Assembly (NCBI RefSeq): GCF_001536285.1
Contig: NZ_FAOZ01000010.1
Location: 1-64,000 of the forward strand
Reading direction: 5' to 3'
Origin: Parafrankia irregularis
GTDB taxonomy: Bacteria; Actinomycetota; Actinomycetes; Frankiales; Frankiaceae
Length of the DNA: 64,000 bases
A program made the position numbers and the translations under genes. This document shows positions 34,916 through 43,787 of the stretch, in pieces (positions within the stretch are counted from its first letter, which is position 1; the number at the start of each line of letters is the position of its first letter). Under the pieces are notes generated by a model. It worked only from the letters and a program-made list of their open reading frames with translations. It was not told where the DNA came from and did no database searches.

Positions 34916-37861
34916 TCAGCCGGGCCTGACGCCGAGGTTCGCGACGTCGTACGAGGCGTTGAACCCAAGATTCAGATAGACGTTCGTCAGCCGCTCGCTG
35001 AAGAGGACCTGGGCGCGGCGGTGGACCAGCGGCACGAGGGCCGCGGTCTGCTGCACCAGCTGGTCCACCCTGGCCCAGCTGTCCGCCGCCGCCTCGGGAT
35101 GCTCGGGATCGCTCCTCGCCGCCGCGACGTCGAGGGCGTCGTTGACCGCCCGGTCGTCGAGCTCCGAGATGTTGAAGTTGCCCTGCTGACGGATCTGCCG
35201 GCCGTCGACGATCTGGTGGAAGAAGGCATAGCCGCTCGGCCAGTCCGGGCCCCAGTTGGTCAGCGCGAGCCCGATCCCGGAGGCGCGCACCCGGTCCGGC
35301 GCGCCCAGCGTGTCGTAGAAGTCCCCGGTCGCATAGGTCTTCAGCGTCACCTTGATGCCGATCTTTCCCAGGTCGTCCTGGATCGACTCGGCCGCCTTGA
35401 CGTCAGCGGCGCGGTCAGGCACGGAGAGGGTGGTGGCGAAGCCGTCCGGGTGGCCGCAGGCCGTGAGCTCGTCGCGCGCCCTGTCCAGATCACCGCGCAG
35501 GCCGTCGCTCGGGAAGGCGCTGGAGCCGGTGTAGCCGGCGAGGGCCGGCGGCAGCAGGCCCGCGGCCCCGGTGCCCCCGAACGCGTCATAGCCGCGGAGG
35601 CTGGACTGCCGCGCCCGGTCGACCGCCCAGGCCACCGCACGCCGGCAGTGTTCGTTGTCGAACGGCCGCTGCGTGGTCACGACGGCCAGGTAGTTCAGGT
35701 AGGGCAGCACGGTGACCTCGCTGCGCGCCTTCAGGTCCGGGTGCGCGGCGATCGCAGCGGCGGTCGATGCTCCGACCGAGCCCCCGGAGATGTCGGCGTC
35801 GTAGGCACCACTGATCAGATCGGCGTCGATCTCGTCGGTGGGGACGTCGAACGCGACCGTGATCTGGTCAGGCAGAGCCGCCCGGTTCGGGTCGGTGGCC
35901 GCCACCCACCTCGGATTGCGCACGAAGCTGATCGACTTGGCCGCCGTGTACGACTCGACCTGGTAGGGCCCACTGGAGACCAGCCGCGTCGCGTCGTAGC
36001 CGGAGCCGGCCTCGCTGGTGACAACGTCGGCCCTGGCGGGAATCGGCGCCGTCTGCGGCAGCGTGAGCAGGTAGGGGAAGTCGTCGAACGGCTCACGCAG
36101 GTGGAAGACCAGGGTGGTCTCGTCGGGCGTGTCGATCGAGGTGAACTCCGCCAGAGGCTCGTCGCGCGGCCCCGCGAACTCGGCGGGCAGCTGGCGGAGC
36201 ACCTCGCTGAAGTACCCCGGCGCACCCCGGATGACCAGCGCCTGGTCATAGCCACGGGCGATCGCGTACTTCACGTCCGCCGCCCGGATAACGGAGCCGT
36301 CCTGGAACATCAGGCCGGCACGGATCCGGACCTTCCAGGTGACACCGTCGACCCGCTCGGGCATGGCCGCCGCCAGGTCCGGCACCAGCTCGGTGCCGGC
36401 CGTCCCGGCCTCGGCCCGGTAGGTGAGCAGCGTTCGGGAGACCAGCCGCTGCATCGACCAGCAGGGGGCCAGGTAGGTCAGGCCCGGATCCCAGGAGTCA
36501 CAGTCGCCGCCGCTCGCGACCAGCTTCAGGGTTCCGCCGCTTTTCCCCGACGGCTGCCACGGCGAAGGCGCCGCCGTGGCCGTCGCCGCCTCGTCCCCGG
36601 CGAGCCGCCGCCCGGAGGAGTCGTCCGGCCAGCTGAACAGCAGTCCGAGCCCTGTACCCACGACGACGATGACCGCGGTCGCCAGCGCGACCGCCCGGCG
36701 GCGATCGAGGCGGCCGAGACCGCGCGATCCCCGGTACGGCGGGCCGATCGCGATCCCGGAACCACGTGAACCGGGCACGGCACCCGCCGGCGGGACCGGT
36801 GGCGTCCAGGCGGGTACGCCCGGTGGTGGCGGCGGGGTCGGCGCGGTCGACGCAGTCAGCGGCGGCTGGGCAGGCGGCGGCTGGGCAGGCGGCGGCGAAG
36901 CCGGCCACTGCGCGGCTGTCGGCGGGAACGCCGTCGGTGGGAGTGCTGGGGGCGGGGCCGCTCGTGCGGCATCGACGACCTCGTCGTCGAGGCGGACGGG
37001 GATACCGCAGTCCGCCAGCCAGCCCGGCCCGAAGGTCTGCGCCGCCGCCGCGGCCAGATCGAGCGCGAACGCGCGGGCGGACGGGTGCCGCTGCGCCGGG
37101 TCCTTCGCCAGCGCGCGCAGCACGACACCCGCCACCGGTGCCGGGGCCTCGACCAGCGGCGCGGGACGTCCCGCCAGATGCCAGTGCACCAGCGCGCCGG
37201 GGGTGGTCACCGGGCCCGACGGCCGGTGCCGCTCGAACAGCTCGTACAGCGTCACGCCGAGCGCGTACAGATCGGTGGCCGGGCCGAGCCCGCCCTCGCC
37301 GAACTGCTCCGGCGCCATGTAGGGCAGGGTCCCGACCAGCCCGGACGTCACCGAGGTCGATTCGGTGACGATCTTGGCGATGCCGAAGTCGGCGACCTTC
37401 ACCAGCGAGCTGCCGGTGAACAGGATGTTCGCCGGTTTGATGTCGCGGTGCAGCACGCCGACCTGGTGCGCGGCACCGAGCGCCTCGGCCACGCACAGGC
37501 CGACCGCGCACGCCTGCCGCGGGCTGGTGGCGCGCAGCCGCTGGGAGAGGCTGCCGCCGGTGAGCTGCTCCATCACGATGATCCGCAGGTCGTCGTGTTC
37601 GAGGTAGTCGTAGATCGCGACGACGTGCGGGTGGTCGAGCCGCGCGAGCACCCGGGCCTCGGCCGCGAACCTCCGGCGCACCTCGACGTCGGCGTCGCTG
37701 TCGGTGCCGCCGTCGACGTCCAGGATCTTGATGGCGACGCTGCGCCCCAGCTGGCGGTGCCGGCCGGACAGCACGACACCGAACCCGCCCTGCCCGAGCG
37801 GCCCCCCGATCTCGTAGCCGGGCAGGGCCCGCTCGACGCTTTCGCGACGAGGTGGGCGCAT
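34916..37861 (-). CDS. Ser/Thr protein kinase fused to an extracellular family-5 solute-binding domain
   Basis: This is a 981-residue protein. Residues 15-280 form a Hanks-type kinase: glycine loop 'GPLGQGGFGVV', Lys45 in 'VAIKIL', 'HRDIKPANIL' (Asp140), 'DFG' 158-160 and 'MAPEQF'. A Pro-rich linker (300-365) and one transmembrane helix (about 389-410) follow. Residues 443-981 resemble periplasmic oligopeptide/nickel-binding proteins (SBP_bac_5: 'DPGLTYLAPC', 'WKVRIRAGLMFQDGS', 'ADVKYAIARGYD', 'FDNEHCRRAVAWAVDR'). This places a ligand-binding domain outside and the kinase inside. No ABC transporter partner is adjacent. The start has AAGG close upstream. Likely role: sensing a peptide-like or metal-chelate ligand and phosphorylating unknown targets. 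Confidence 0.85.
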   Translation of the reverse strand: MRPPRRESVERALPGYEIGGPLGQGGFGVVLSGRHRQLGRSVAIKILDVDGGTDSDADVEVRRRFAAEARVLARLDHPHVVAIYDYLEHDDLRIIVMEQLTGGSLSQRLRATSPRQACAVGLCVAEALGAAHQVGVLHRDIKPANILFTGSSLVKVADFGIAKIVTESTSVTSGLVGTLPYMAPEQFGEGGLGPATDLYALGVTLYELFERHRPSGPVTTPGALVHWHLAGRPAPLVEAPAPVAGVVLRALAKDPAQRHPSARAFALDLAAAAAQTFGPGWLADCGIPVRLDDEVVDAARAAPPPALPPTAFPPTAAQWPASPPPAQPPPAQPPLTASTAPTPPPPPGVPAWTPPVPPAGAVPGSRGSGIAIGPPYRGSRGLGRLDRRRAVALATAVIVVVGTGLGLLFSWPDDSSGRRLAGDEAATATAAPSPWQPSGKSGGTLKLVASGGDCDSWDPGLTYLAPCWSMQRLVSRTLLTYRAEAGTAGTELVPDLAAAMPERVDGVTWKVRIRAGLMFQDGSVIRAADVKYAIARGYDQALVIRGAPGYFSEVLRQLPAEFAGPRDEPLAEFTSIDTPDETTLVFHLREPFDDFPYLLTLPQTAPIPARADVVTSEAGSGYDATRLVSSGPYQVESYTAAKSISFVRNPRWVAATDPNRAALPDQITVAFDVPTDEIDADLISGAYDADISGGSVGASTAAAIAAHPDLKARSEVTVLPYLNYLAVVTTQRPFDNEHCRRAVAWAVDRARQSSLRGYDAFGGTGAAGLLPPALAGYTGSSAFPSDGLRGDLDRARDELTACGHPDGFATTLSVPDRAADVKAAESIQDDLGKIGIKVTLKTYATGDFYDTLGAPDRVRASGIGLALTNWGPDWPSGYAFFHQIVDGRQIRQQGNFNISELDDRAVNDALDVAAARSDPEHPEAAADSWARVDQLVQQTAALVPLVHRRAQVLFSERLTNVYLNLGFNASYDVANLGVRPG

Positions 37862-37867
37862 ATTGCC

Positions 37868-38545
37868 TTATTCTGCGCCCTTTCCTGCCAGCGGTGTGGC
37901 CGGCGGGGTCACGGCCCCGAAACCGCCGAGGCAGAACGCCCAGACCCGGGCGGCGACCTCGGCGGCGGATTCCTTGCGCGTCGCGAACGCGTAGTGATGG
38001 AAGACCGCCCTGACCAGCAGGTTGACCAGCTCACCGGTCTGCGCGGTGTCGATCGGGCCGATGAGGCCGACGGCCTGGGCGGCCTCCAGCTCACCAGCCA
38101 CGAGATCGGCGAACGGGCGGGTCGCGTGGTCGACCTCGTCCGGGTAGAGCTGGTACAGCCGCCAGTGCTCGGCGGTGATGAACCGCGCACCGCGCTGCGC
38201 GCCGTCCTCGCTGCCGAGCGAGTGCAGGGCGGCCTCCATGTACCTCCGCAGGCGGGCGAGCGGGTCCGGCTCGCCGGCCGCGGACTCCTGGTAGTGCACC
38301 ACCTGCCCGCTGATGACGTCCTCGATGACGGCGAGCATGAGCTGGTCCTTGCCGGGGAAATGCCGGTAGAACGTCTGCATCGCGATACCGGCCTCCTTCA
38401 CGAGGTCCTGCGTCGTGAAGGAGGAACCCCGGCTGGCGATCAGCCGCTTCGCGGCATCGACGATCACCGTCATCTGCTGCACGCTGCGCGACCGGGACCG
38501 CTGGACCAGCGGCGACCGGTCCGCGGCACGATCGGCCCAGGACAC
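37868..38545 (-). CDS. TetR-family regulator
   Basis: This 225-residue protein has a TetR HTH ('VDAAKRLIASRGSSFTTQDL', 'KEAGIAMQTFYRHFPGKDQL') and a helical ligand-binding domain. The GTG at 38545 is preceded by GGAG. It lies 20 bp after the deazaflavin-type reductase at the end of the leftward P450/aldehyde-dehydrogenase operon, and 6 bp before the kinase-fusion gene. It could control the catabolic operon, with an acyl-CoA or acid as inducer. Confidence 0.85.
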   Translation of the reverse strand: MSWADRAADRSPLVQRSRSRSVQQMTVIVDAAKRLIASRGSSFTTQDLVKEAGIAMQTFYRHFPGKDQLMLAVIEDVISGQVVHYQESAAGEPDPLARLRRYMEAALHSLGSEDGAQRGARFITAEHWRLYQLYPDEVDHATRPFADLVAGELEAAQAVGLIGPIDTAQTGELVNLLVRAVFHHYAFATRKESAAEVAARVWAFCLGGFGAVTPPATPLAGKGAE

Positions 38546-38565
38546 CCCTCCGACGGTACCGGGGG

Positions 38566-39000
38566 TTACGCGGGCGTCAGCACCACCACGGGTATCGGTC
38601 TCGCTGTCCTGGCCTGGTAGGCGTCGTAGTTCGGCCAGACCCCGGTCATGATCTTCCACAGTCGAGGCTTCTCCTCGTCGGAGGCCGTCCGCGCGACCAC
38701 CGACAGATGTTCGGCACGGACCTGGATATTCGCCGCCGCCTGATCGGTGAGGTTCAGATACCACTGCGGGGCGGCGGGCGCGCCGCCTTTCGAGGCCACC
38801 ACAAGGTAGTCCGCCCCGTCCCGCCCGAAGATCAGCGCGGATGTGCGCGGCTGGCCGGATCGGCGGCCGACGGTGGTGAGCAACAGGGTGGGCACGCCGT
38901 TCCACTCGTACCCCACCTCCCCGCCGGTCTCGCGATAGCGCGCCACATGCTCCGCGCCGACGAGAGCCAGATCCGGCGGCCGGTAGCCGGCTTCACTCAT
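38566..39000 (-). CDS. Deazaflavin-dependent nitroreductase (DDN-type split beta-barrel)
   Basis: The 144-residue protein has 'TLLLTTVGRRSGQPRTSALIF', 'YLVVASKGGAPAAPQWYLNL' and 'VVVLTPA', typical of the actinobacterial DDN/F420-binding family (Rv3547-like). It probably binds F420H2 or another flavin and reduces a quinone or oxidised intermediate. Its ATG overlaps the stop of the P450 gene (TCATGA on the sense strand), so the two are coupled. Confidence 0.8.
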   Translation of the reverse strand: MSEAGYRPPDLALVGAEHVARYRETGGEVGYEWNGVPTLLLTTVGRRSGQPRTSALIFGRDGADYLVVASKGGAPAAPQWYLNLTDQAAANIQVRAEHLSVVARTASDEEKPRLWKIMTGVWPNYDAYQARTARPIPVVVLTPA

Positions 39001-40274
39001 CAGGAACCTCCGAAGACGACGGGGATCTCGGTCGCGCCGCGCTCGTACATGCCGATCAGGCGCGGCGGGGCGGCCAGCGGGTCGAGGCGCAGGTTCGGCA
39101 GCCGGTCGAGCAGCGCGCCGATACCGACGCTGATCTCGGCCCGGGCGACGTGCATGCCCAGGCAGATATGCGGCCCGCCGCCGAAGCCGAGGGAGCGCTT
39201 CATGGGGCGGAAGATGTCGAACTCGTCGGGGTGCTCCCAGCGGGCCGGGTCGCGGTTCGCCGCGCCCAGGCACAGGTGCACCAGGGCACCGCGCGGGATC
39301 CGCTGCCCGGCGAGCTCGACGTCCCGGGTGGCGAAACGGGAGAACATCGGGTCGGTGGGCGACCAGCGCAACGACTCCTCCACGGCCGGACGCAGCAGGG
39401 AGCGGTCCGCGCGGACGGCGCCGAGAAGTTCCGGCCGGTTCAGCAGGGCGGTCAGGGTGATGCCCATCTGCTTCCAGGTGGTACCGGAGCCGGCGAGCAG
39501 CAGCAGGACGGCGAACGTGTAGATCTCGGTGTCGGACAGGCGGTGCCGCGCCCCGTCCTCGTCGGTGATCTCCGCCGCGACCAGGGTGCTGATGAGATCG
39601 TCCTGGGGCTGCTCGCGCCGCGCCGCGACGATCGGGGCGAGCGCGCGAATCACCTGCGGCGGGTCGGTGAGCACCTCGCGGATGTGCAGCGCCTCCTCGA
39701 CGGGCACCCCGAAGCTGCTGGTGATCGTCAGTACCGGGATCGCCGCGCAGAAGTCGACGTTCAGCTCCGCTGAGCCGTTGTCGGCGAACCGGTCGATGAG
39801 CGCGTGCACCGTCTCCTCGATCCAGTTCGTGATCCACCAGCCGGCACGGGCCGGGACGAACGACGGTTGGACGAGGGCACGGTACCGGCGGTGCTGGGCG
39901 CCGCCCATCGACAGCATGCTGCTGGCGGTGCCGATCCCCCCTCCGGTCGGGTCGACGGCTTCCGGCGACGAGGCGAAGGTCTCGCTGTCGCGGAAGACCC
40001 GGTCGCACTCGTCGAACGAGAAGACCGAGAAATGCGGTCGGTCCGGGTAGGGCAGGCCCTGGAACATCGCCGGGCGGGAGTACCCGGTCAGCTCGTGGAC
40101 GGTGCCCTCGTGCACCGGCCCCCGCTCCCGCAGCTCCCGCCAGACCGGGTTGGGGTCCTCCTCGTAGTCGCCGCCGCTGCGCACGTTGTAGCTGCTGCGC
40201 AGGTCGAACAGCGTGCGGATGCGGTCGGGGTCGAGCACCTGGCCCATGTCACTCACCGCGGGCACCTCAGTCAC
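39000..40274 (-). CDS. Cytochrome P450 with atypical I-helix
   Basis: The product is about 424 residues. The haem-binding loop is 'FGGGPHICLGMHVARAE' and ExxR is 'EESLRW'. The I-helix oxygen-activation motif reads 'LAGSGTTWKQMG', where the usual acidic residue before Thr-Thr is Gly. That is unusual and may alter proton delivery. The GTG at 40274 overlaps the SDR stop (GTGA); several later in-frame GTG/ATG codons are possible. It is a soluble bacterial class and probably hydroxylates the hydrophobic substrate of this operon. Confidence 0.85.
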   Translation of the reverse strand: MTEVPAVSDMGQVLDPDRIRTLFDLRSSYNVRSGGDYEEDPNPVWRELRERGPVHEGTVHELTGYSRPAMFQGLPYPDRPHFSVFSFDECDRVFRDSETFASSPEAVDPTGGGIGTASSMLSMGGAQHRRYRALVQPSFVPARAGWWITNWIEETVHALIDRFADNGSAELNVDFCAAIPVLTITSSFGVPVEEALHIREVLTDPPQVIRALAPIVAARREQPQDDLISTLVAAEITDEDGARHRLSDTEIYTFAVLLLLAGSGTTWKQMGITLTALLNRPELLGAVRADRSLLRPAVEESLRWSPTDPMFSRFATRDVELAGQRIPRGALVHLCLGAANRDPARWEHPDEFDIFRPMKRSLGFGGGPHICLGMHVARAEISVGIGALLDRLPNLRLDPLAAPPRLIGMYERGATEIPVVFGGS

Positions 40275-41065
40275 CTCGCCACGTATCCGCCGTCGATCGG
40301 GACGAGCACCCCGGTGATGTTGGCGGCCCGGTCGGACACCAGGAAGGCCGCGGCCTCGGCGCAGTCCTCGGCGGTGATCGGACGTCCCAGGGGATGCGTG
40401 GCCCCGACCTGGCGAGCAGCGGCGGCCGTGGTCTGGGCGTCGCCGCCGAGACCACCGGCGGCCATGAAGCCGGTGTAGGGCATGCCGGCCGGGCAGATGG
40501 CGTTCGCCCGGATCCCGAACGGCGCGCCCTCGATGGCGACGGCCCGCGTGAGCTGGTGCACCCCGCCCTTGGTCGCGCCGTACACCGAGCCGCCCCAGCC
40601 GACGAGGCCGGCGACCGAGCCGGTGTTGAGGATGACCCCGCCGCCGCCCTGGCTCTTGAACCGGATCACGGCGTGCCTGCACCCGAGGAAGACCCCGCGC
40701 AGGTTGACCGCCACCAGGCGCTCGAAGTCCTCGACCGTGTGGTCCTCCAGCCTGGCCCCGAGCCGCGGGGTCGGGATCCCGGCGTTGTTGAACACGACGT
40801 CGAGCGCACCGAACCTCTCCGCAGCGAGGTCAAGGGCGCGGACGACGTCCTCCTCCACGGAGACGTCGCAGCGCACCGGCTCGGCGCGGCCGTCGGCACC
40901 GGCCTTCTCGATCTCGCGAACGGTCTCCTCGGCGCCGTCGAGGCTGATGTCGGCGCACACCACGCGGGCACCCTCGGCAGCGAAGCGCAGGGCGGATGCC
41001 CGCCCCACCCCCGAGCCCGCGCCGGTGACCACGGCGACCTTCCCGTCGAGCAGCAGGCCCGTCAC
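40271..41065 (-). CDS. Short-chain dehydrogenase/reductase
   Basis: The 264-residue classical SDR has 'VVTGAGSGVGRASALRFA', 'NNAGIP', catalytic 'YGATKGG' and a C-terminal 'GVLVPIDGGYVAR'. An Asp in 'VVCADIS' at the end of beta-2 suggests NAD(H) over NADP(H). It likely oxidises a hydroxyl or reduces a ketone formed by the adjacent P450 or aldolase candidate. It lies 32 bp after the amidohydrolase gene and overlaps the P450 start. Confidence 0.85.
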   Translation of the reverse strand: MTGLLLDGKVAVVTGAGSGVGRASALRFAAEGARVVCADISLDGAEETVREIEKAGADGRAEPVRCDVSVEEDVVRALDLAAERFGALDVVFNNAGIPTPRLGARLEDHTVEDFERLVAVNLRGVFLGCRHAVIRFKSQGGGGVILNTGSVAGLVGWGGSVYGATKGGVHQLTRAVAIEGAPFGIRANAICPAGMPYTGFMAAGGLGGDAQTTAAAARQVGATHPLGRPITAEDCAEAAAFLVSDRAANITGVLVPIDGGYVAR

Positions 41066-41097
41066 GACGTCCCTCCGTCCTTGCGCTCAGGTCCCAC

Positions 41098-42306
41098 TCA
41101 GACCCCGCTCAGGACGGGCGGGGCCGCCGGGGTGAAGCGGTAGAGCCGCTCGGCGTTGCCCCGCAGGATCTTGTACTGGGTCTCGGCCGGCAGATGGCTG
41201 ATGATGTTCCTGACCGTCTGGATGCAGTTGGGCCAGGTGGAGTCGGAGTGCGGATAGTCCGTCTCGCACATGATGTTGTCCTCGCCGATCTCGGCGATGC
41301 TGGCGATACCGTGGTGGTCCTCGATGAAGCAGCCGAAGACGTGGTCCCGGAACGTCGCCCGGACGTCGAACGTGTCCAGGTCGATGGCGCCGGCGGCGCC
41401 GTGGTCGTTCCAGCGCGCGCCCTTCTTCACCCAGTGCCGCTGCTTGTCGAGCACCTGCTCGGCGCGCTCCAGGTAGTACGGCATCCAGCCGATCTCCCCC
41501 TCGGACAGCGCGATCTTCAGTTTCGGGTGACGCTGGAACATCCCGGAGAACAGCCAGGACAGCATCGCGCCGGACGTGCGCATGGCACCCCAGGTCAGGT
41601 TCGCCATGAACGGCGCGTCCGGGGCGATCTTCGGCACCTGCGACGACGAGCCGACATGCATCGACACGACCATCTCCAGGTCGTTGGCCGCGGCCATCAC
41701 CGGCTCCCAGTACCCGGACGGGTCATGGATCGTCGGCAGGCCGAGCGGGGCCGGGTTCTCGGAGAACGCGAACGTCGTCGCGCCCTTCGCGGCGCAGCGC
41801 TCCAGCTCCTTCACGGCCAGGGCCGGGTCCCACAGCGGGATGAGGACGAGCGGGATGTACCGGCCGGGGGCCGCGCCGCACCATTCCTCGAGCATCCAGT
41901 CGTTGTAGGCCTTCAGGCAGACCAGCCCGAACTCCCGGTCGGACGCCTCCATGAACAGCTGGCCGCAGAAGCGGGTGATGGTCGGGAAGCACAGCGAGGC
42001 CAGGATGCCGGCCCGGTCCATGTCCTTGATCCGCTCGGCGGCGTCGTAGCAGCCCGGGCGCATCTCGCTGTACCGCAGCGGCTCCGGGGAGAACTCCTCC
42101 TTTTCCTTCCCGGCCACCGCGGACAGGCCCGAGCTGGGGAACTTCTTGCCGTCGTACACCCAGAAGTCCATGCCGGTCTCGTCGAACTCCATGTGCGGAG
42201 CACGGTCGCGGTCCTTCGCCGGTACGCGGTCAAGCCACAGACCGGGCGGTTCGAGCACGTGGTCGTCGACCGAGATCAGCCAGTCGAGCGAGAGGGTGTC
42301 TGTCAA
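41098..42306 (-). CDS. Amidohydrolase-2 family metal-dependent hydrolase
   Basis: The 402-residue TIM-barrel protein has the N-terminal metal motif 'SVDDHVLEPPGLW', 'SMHVGSSSQ' and 'MCETDYPHSDSTWP', as in the amidohydrolase-2 (ACMSD-like) family of decarboxylases and hydratases. A TTG start at 42306 overlaps the aldehyde dehydrogenase stop (TTGA), with GGAG 5 bases upstream. The reaction could be decarboxylation or C-C/C-N hydrolysis of a ring-cleavage or side-chain product. Members with 'LFMEASDREFGLVC' are common in actinobacterial steroid- and terpene-type gene clusters. Confidence 0.8.
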   Translation of the reverse strand: MTDTLSLDWLISVDDHVLEPPGLWLDRVPAKDRDRAPHMEFDETGMDFWVYDGKKFPSSGLSAVAGKEKEEFSPEPLRYSEMRPGCYDAAERIKDMDRAGILASLCFPTITRFCGQLFMEASDREFGLVCLKAYNDWMLEEWCGAAPGRYIPLVLIPLWDPALAVKELERCAAKGATTFAFSENPAPLGLPTIHDPSGYWEPVMAAANDLEMVVSMHVGSSSQVPKIAPDAPFMANLTWGAMRTSGAMLSWLFSGMFQRHPKLKIALSEGEIGWMPYYLERAEQVLDKQRHWVKKGARWNDHGAAGAIDLDTFDVRATFRDHVFGCFIEDHHGIASIAEIGEDNIMCETDYPHSDSTWPNCIQTVRNIISHLPAETQYKILRGNAERLYRFTPAAPPVLSGV

Positions 42307-43787
42307 GACTGCTCCTTGATCGCGAGGTGCTTGACCTCCTGGAAGGCGCGGATTCCGTCCGGCCCGCGCTCGCGGCCGAGGCCGCTGTGCTTGTAGCCAC
42401 CGCTCGGGGCGTAGGCGCTGAACATTCCGCCGACGTTGACGTTGACCGCACCGGTGCGCAGCCGGCGGGCCACGGCGGTCGCCGCGGTCAGGTCGGCGCC
42501 GTAGACCTGGCCGGACAGGCCGTAGTCGCTGTCGTTGGCGATGCGCACGGCGTCGTCCAGGTCGCGGTAGCCGAGGATGCTGAGCACCGGCCCGAAGATC
42601 TCCTCGCGGGCCGCGGGGTTGGTGTTGTCGGGCAGGTCGAGCACGGTGGGCTCGAAGTAGTAGCCGCGGTCCAGCCCGGCCGGGCGGCCGCCGCCGAAGG
42701 CGACCTTGCCTCCGTGCAGCTGGGCGTCGGCGACGAACCGCTCGCAGCGTTCCCTCGCCGCGGCGTTGATGAGCGGCCCCATCCGGGCCGCCGGGTCGCT
42801 GGGCGGGCCGACGGTGATGGCCGCGTAGGCCCGCGACACCGCCTCGACGACCTCGTCCTTGCGGTCCGCGGGGACGAGCATGCGGGTCGCGGCGACGCAG
42901 GCCTGCCCGGCCGTCGCCGCGACCACCGCCGCGGCGCCCGCCGCGGCCCGGCCGACCGCGTCCGGCAGGTAGATCTGCGCGGACTTGCCGCCGAGCTCCA
43001 GGGCGACCCGCTTCACCGTCGGCGCCGCCTGGGCGAGGATGCGCCGGCCGACCGCGGTGGAGCCGGTGAAGGAGACCATGTCGACGGCGGGGTGGCTGGT
43101 GAGCAGCTCCGCACCGCCGGCGCCGCCTTCCACCACCACGCTCAGCGCGCCCGCCGGCAGCCCGGCCGCCTGGGCCGCCGCGCCGAACAGCAGCGACGAG
43201 ACCGGGGTGAGGGGGCTGGGCCGCAGGATCACCGAGTTGCCCGCCATCAGCGCCGGGATCAGCTTCTGGAAGGCCATGATGATCGCGCCGTTGTACGGCG
43301 TGATGGCGCTGACGACACCGACCGGCTCGTGCCGGCGGATGCTCAGGACCCCGCCCGCGCGCACCAGTTCGTCGACGGGTACCGGGTTGGTGTCCTCGTG
43401 TGGCATCGACAGGTAGAGGTCGATGGTGCCGCGGGCCAGCGCGACCCCGGCGCCGAACTGCGCGCGCTCGGCGAAGGAGACGGGCTGGCCGGCCTCGGCG
43501 ACCATGGTGGCGATCAGCGCGTCGCGGCGGGCCACCACATGGTCGACCAGGGCGTGCAGCACCTGGGCCCGCTCGGCCGGCGGGACGTCCGCCCACTCCC
43601 CCGCGTCGAAGCAGCGCCGAGCCTCGACGACGGCGCGCTCGATCTCGGCCAGCGGCGCGACGGCGACGTCGGTGACGTGCGACTCGTCCGCCGGATTCTC
43701 GACGGCGAGCGTCTCGTCACCGTCCACCCAGCTGCCGGCGATGTAGGAGCATCGCTCGGCGATGAGGTCGGGCACTGGCTGTCTCAC
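42303..43787 (-). CDS. NAD(P)-dependent aldehyde dehydrogenase
   Basis: The product is about 494 residues. It has the NAD-binding 'SFTGSTAVGRRI', the general base Glu in 'VALELGGKSAQ' and the nucleophile Cys in 'TAGQACVAATRM', so it appears active. A GTG start (43787) overlaps the thiolase stop as GTGA with GAGAAG upstream. It oxidises an aldehyde to an acid and would suit the aldehyde released by a retro-aldol reaction of the preceding thiolase-like protein. Confidence 0.9.
   Translation of the reverse strand: MRQPVPDLIAERCSYIAGSWVDGDETLAVENPADESHVTDVAVAPLAEIERAVVEARRCFDAGEWADVPPAERAQVLHALVDHVVARRDALIATMVAEAGQPVSFAERAQFGAGVALARGTIDLYLSMPHEDTNPVPVDELVRAGGVLSIRRHEPVGVVSAITPYNGAIIMAFQKLIPALMAGNSVILRPSPLTPVSSLLFGAAAQAAGLPAGALSVVVEGGAGGAELLTSHPAVDMVSFTGSTAVGRRILAQAAPTVKRVALELGGKSAQIYLPDAVGRAAAGAAAVVAATAGQACVAATRMLVPADRKDEVVEAVSRAYAAITVGPPSDPAARMGPLINAAARERCERFVADAQLHGGKVAFGGGRPAGLDRGYYFEPTVLDLPDNTNPAAREEIFGPVLSILGYRDLDDAVRIANDSDYGLSGQVYGADLTAATAVARRLRTGAVNVNVGGMFSAYAPSGGYKHSGLGRERGPDGIRAFQEVKHLAIKEQS

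Noticed and set aside
37868-38545. TetR regulator as the partner of the kinase-fusion gene because the two are 6 bp apart.
   Set aside because: The TetR gene is upstream in the same direction and closely linked to the P450/DDN operon. Co-transcription with the kinase fusion is possible, but nothing in the sequence shows a functional link.
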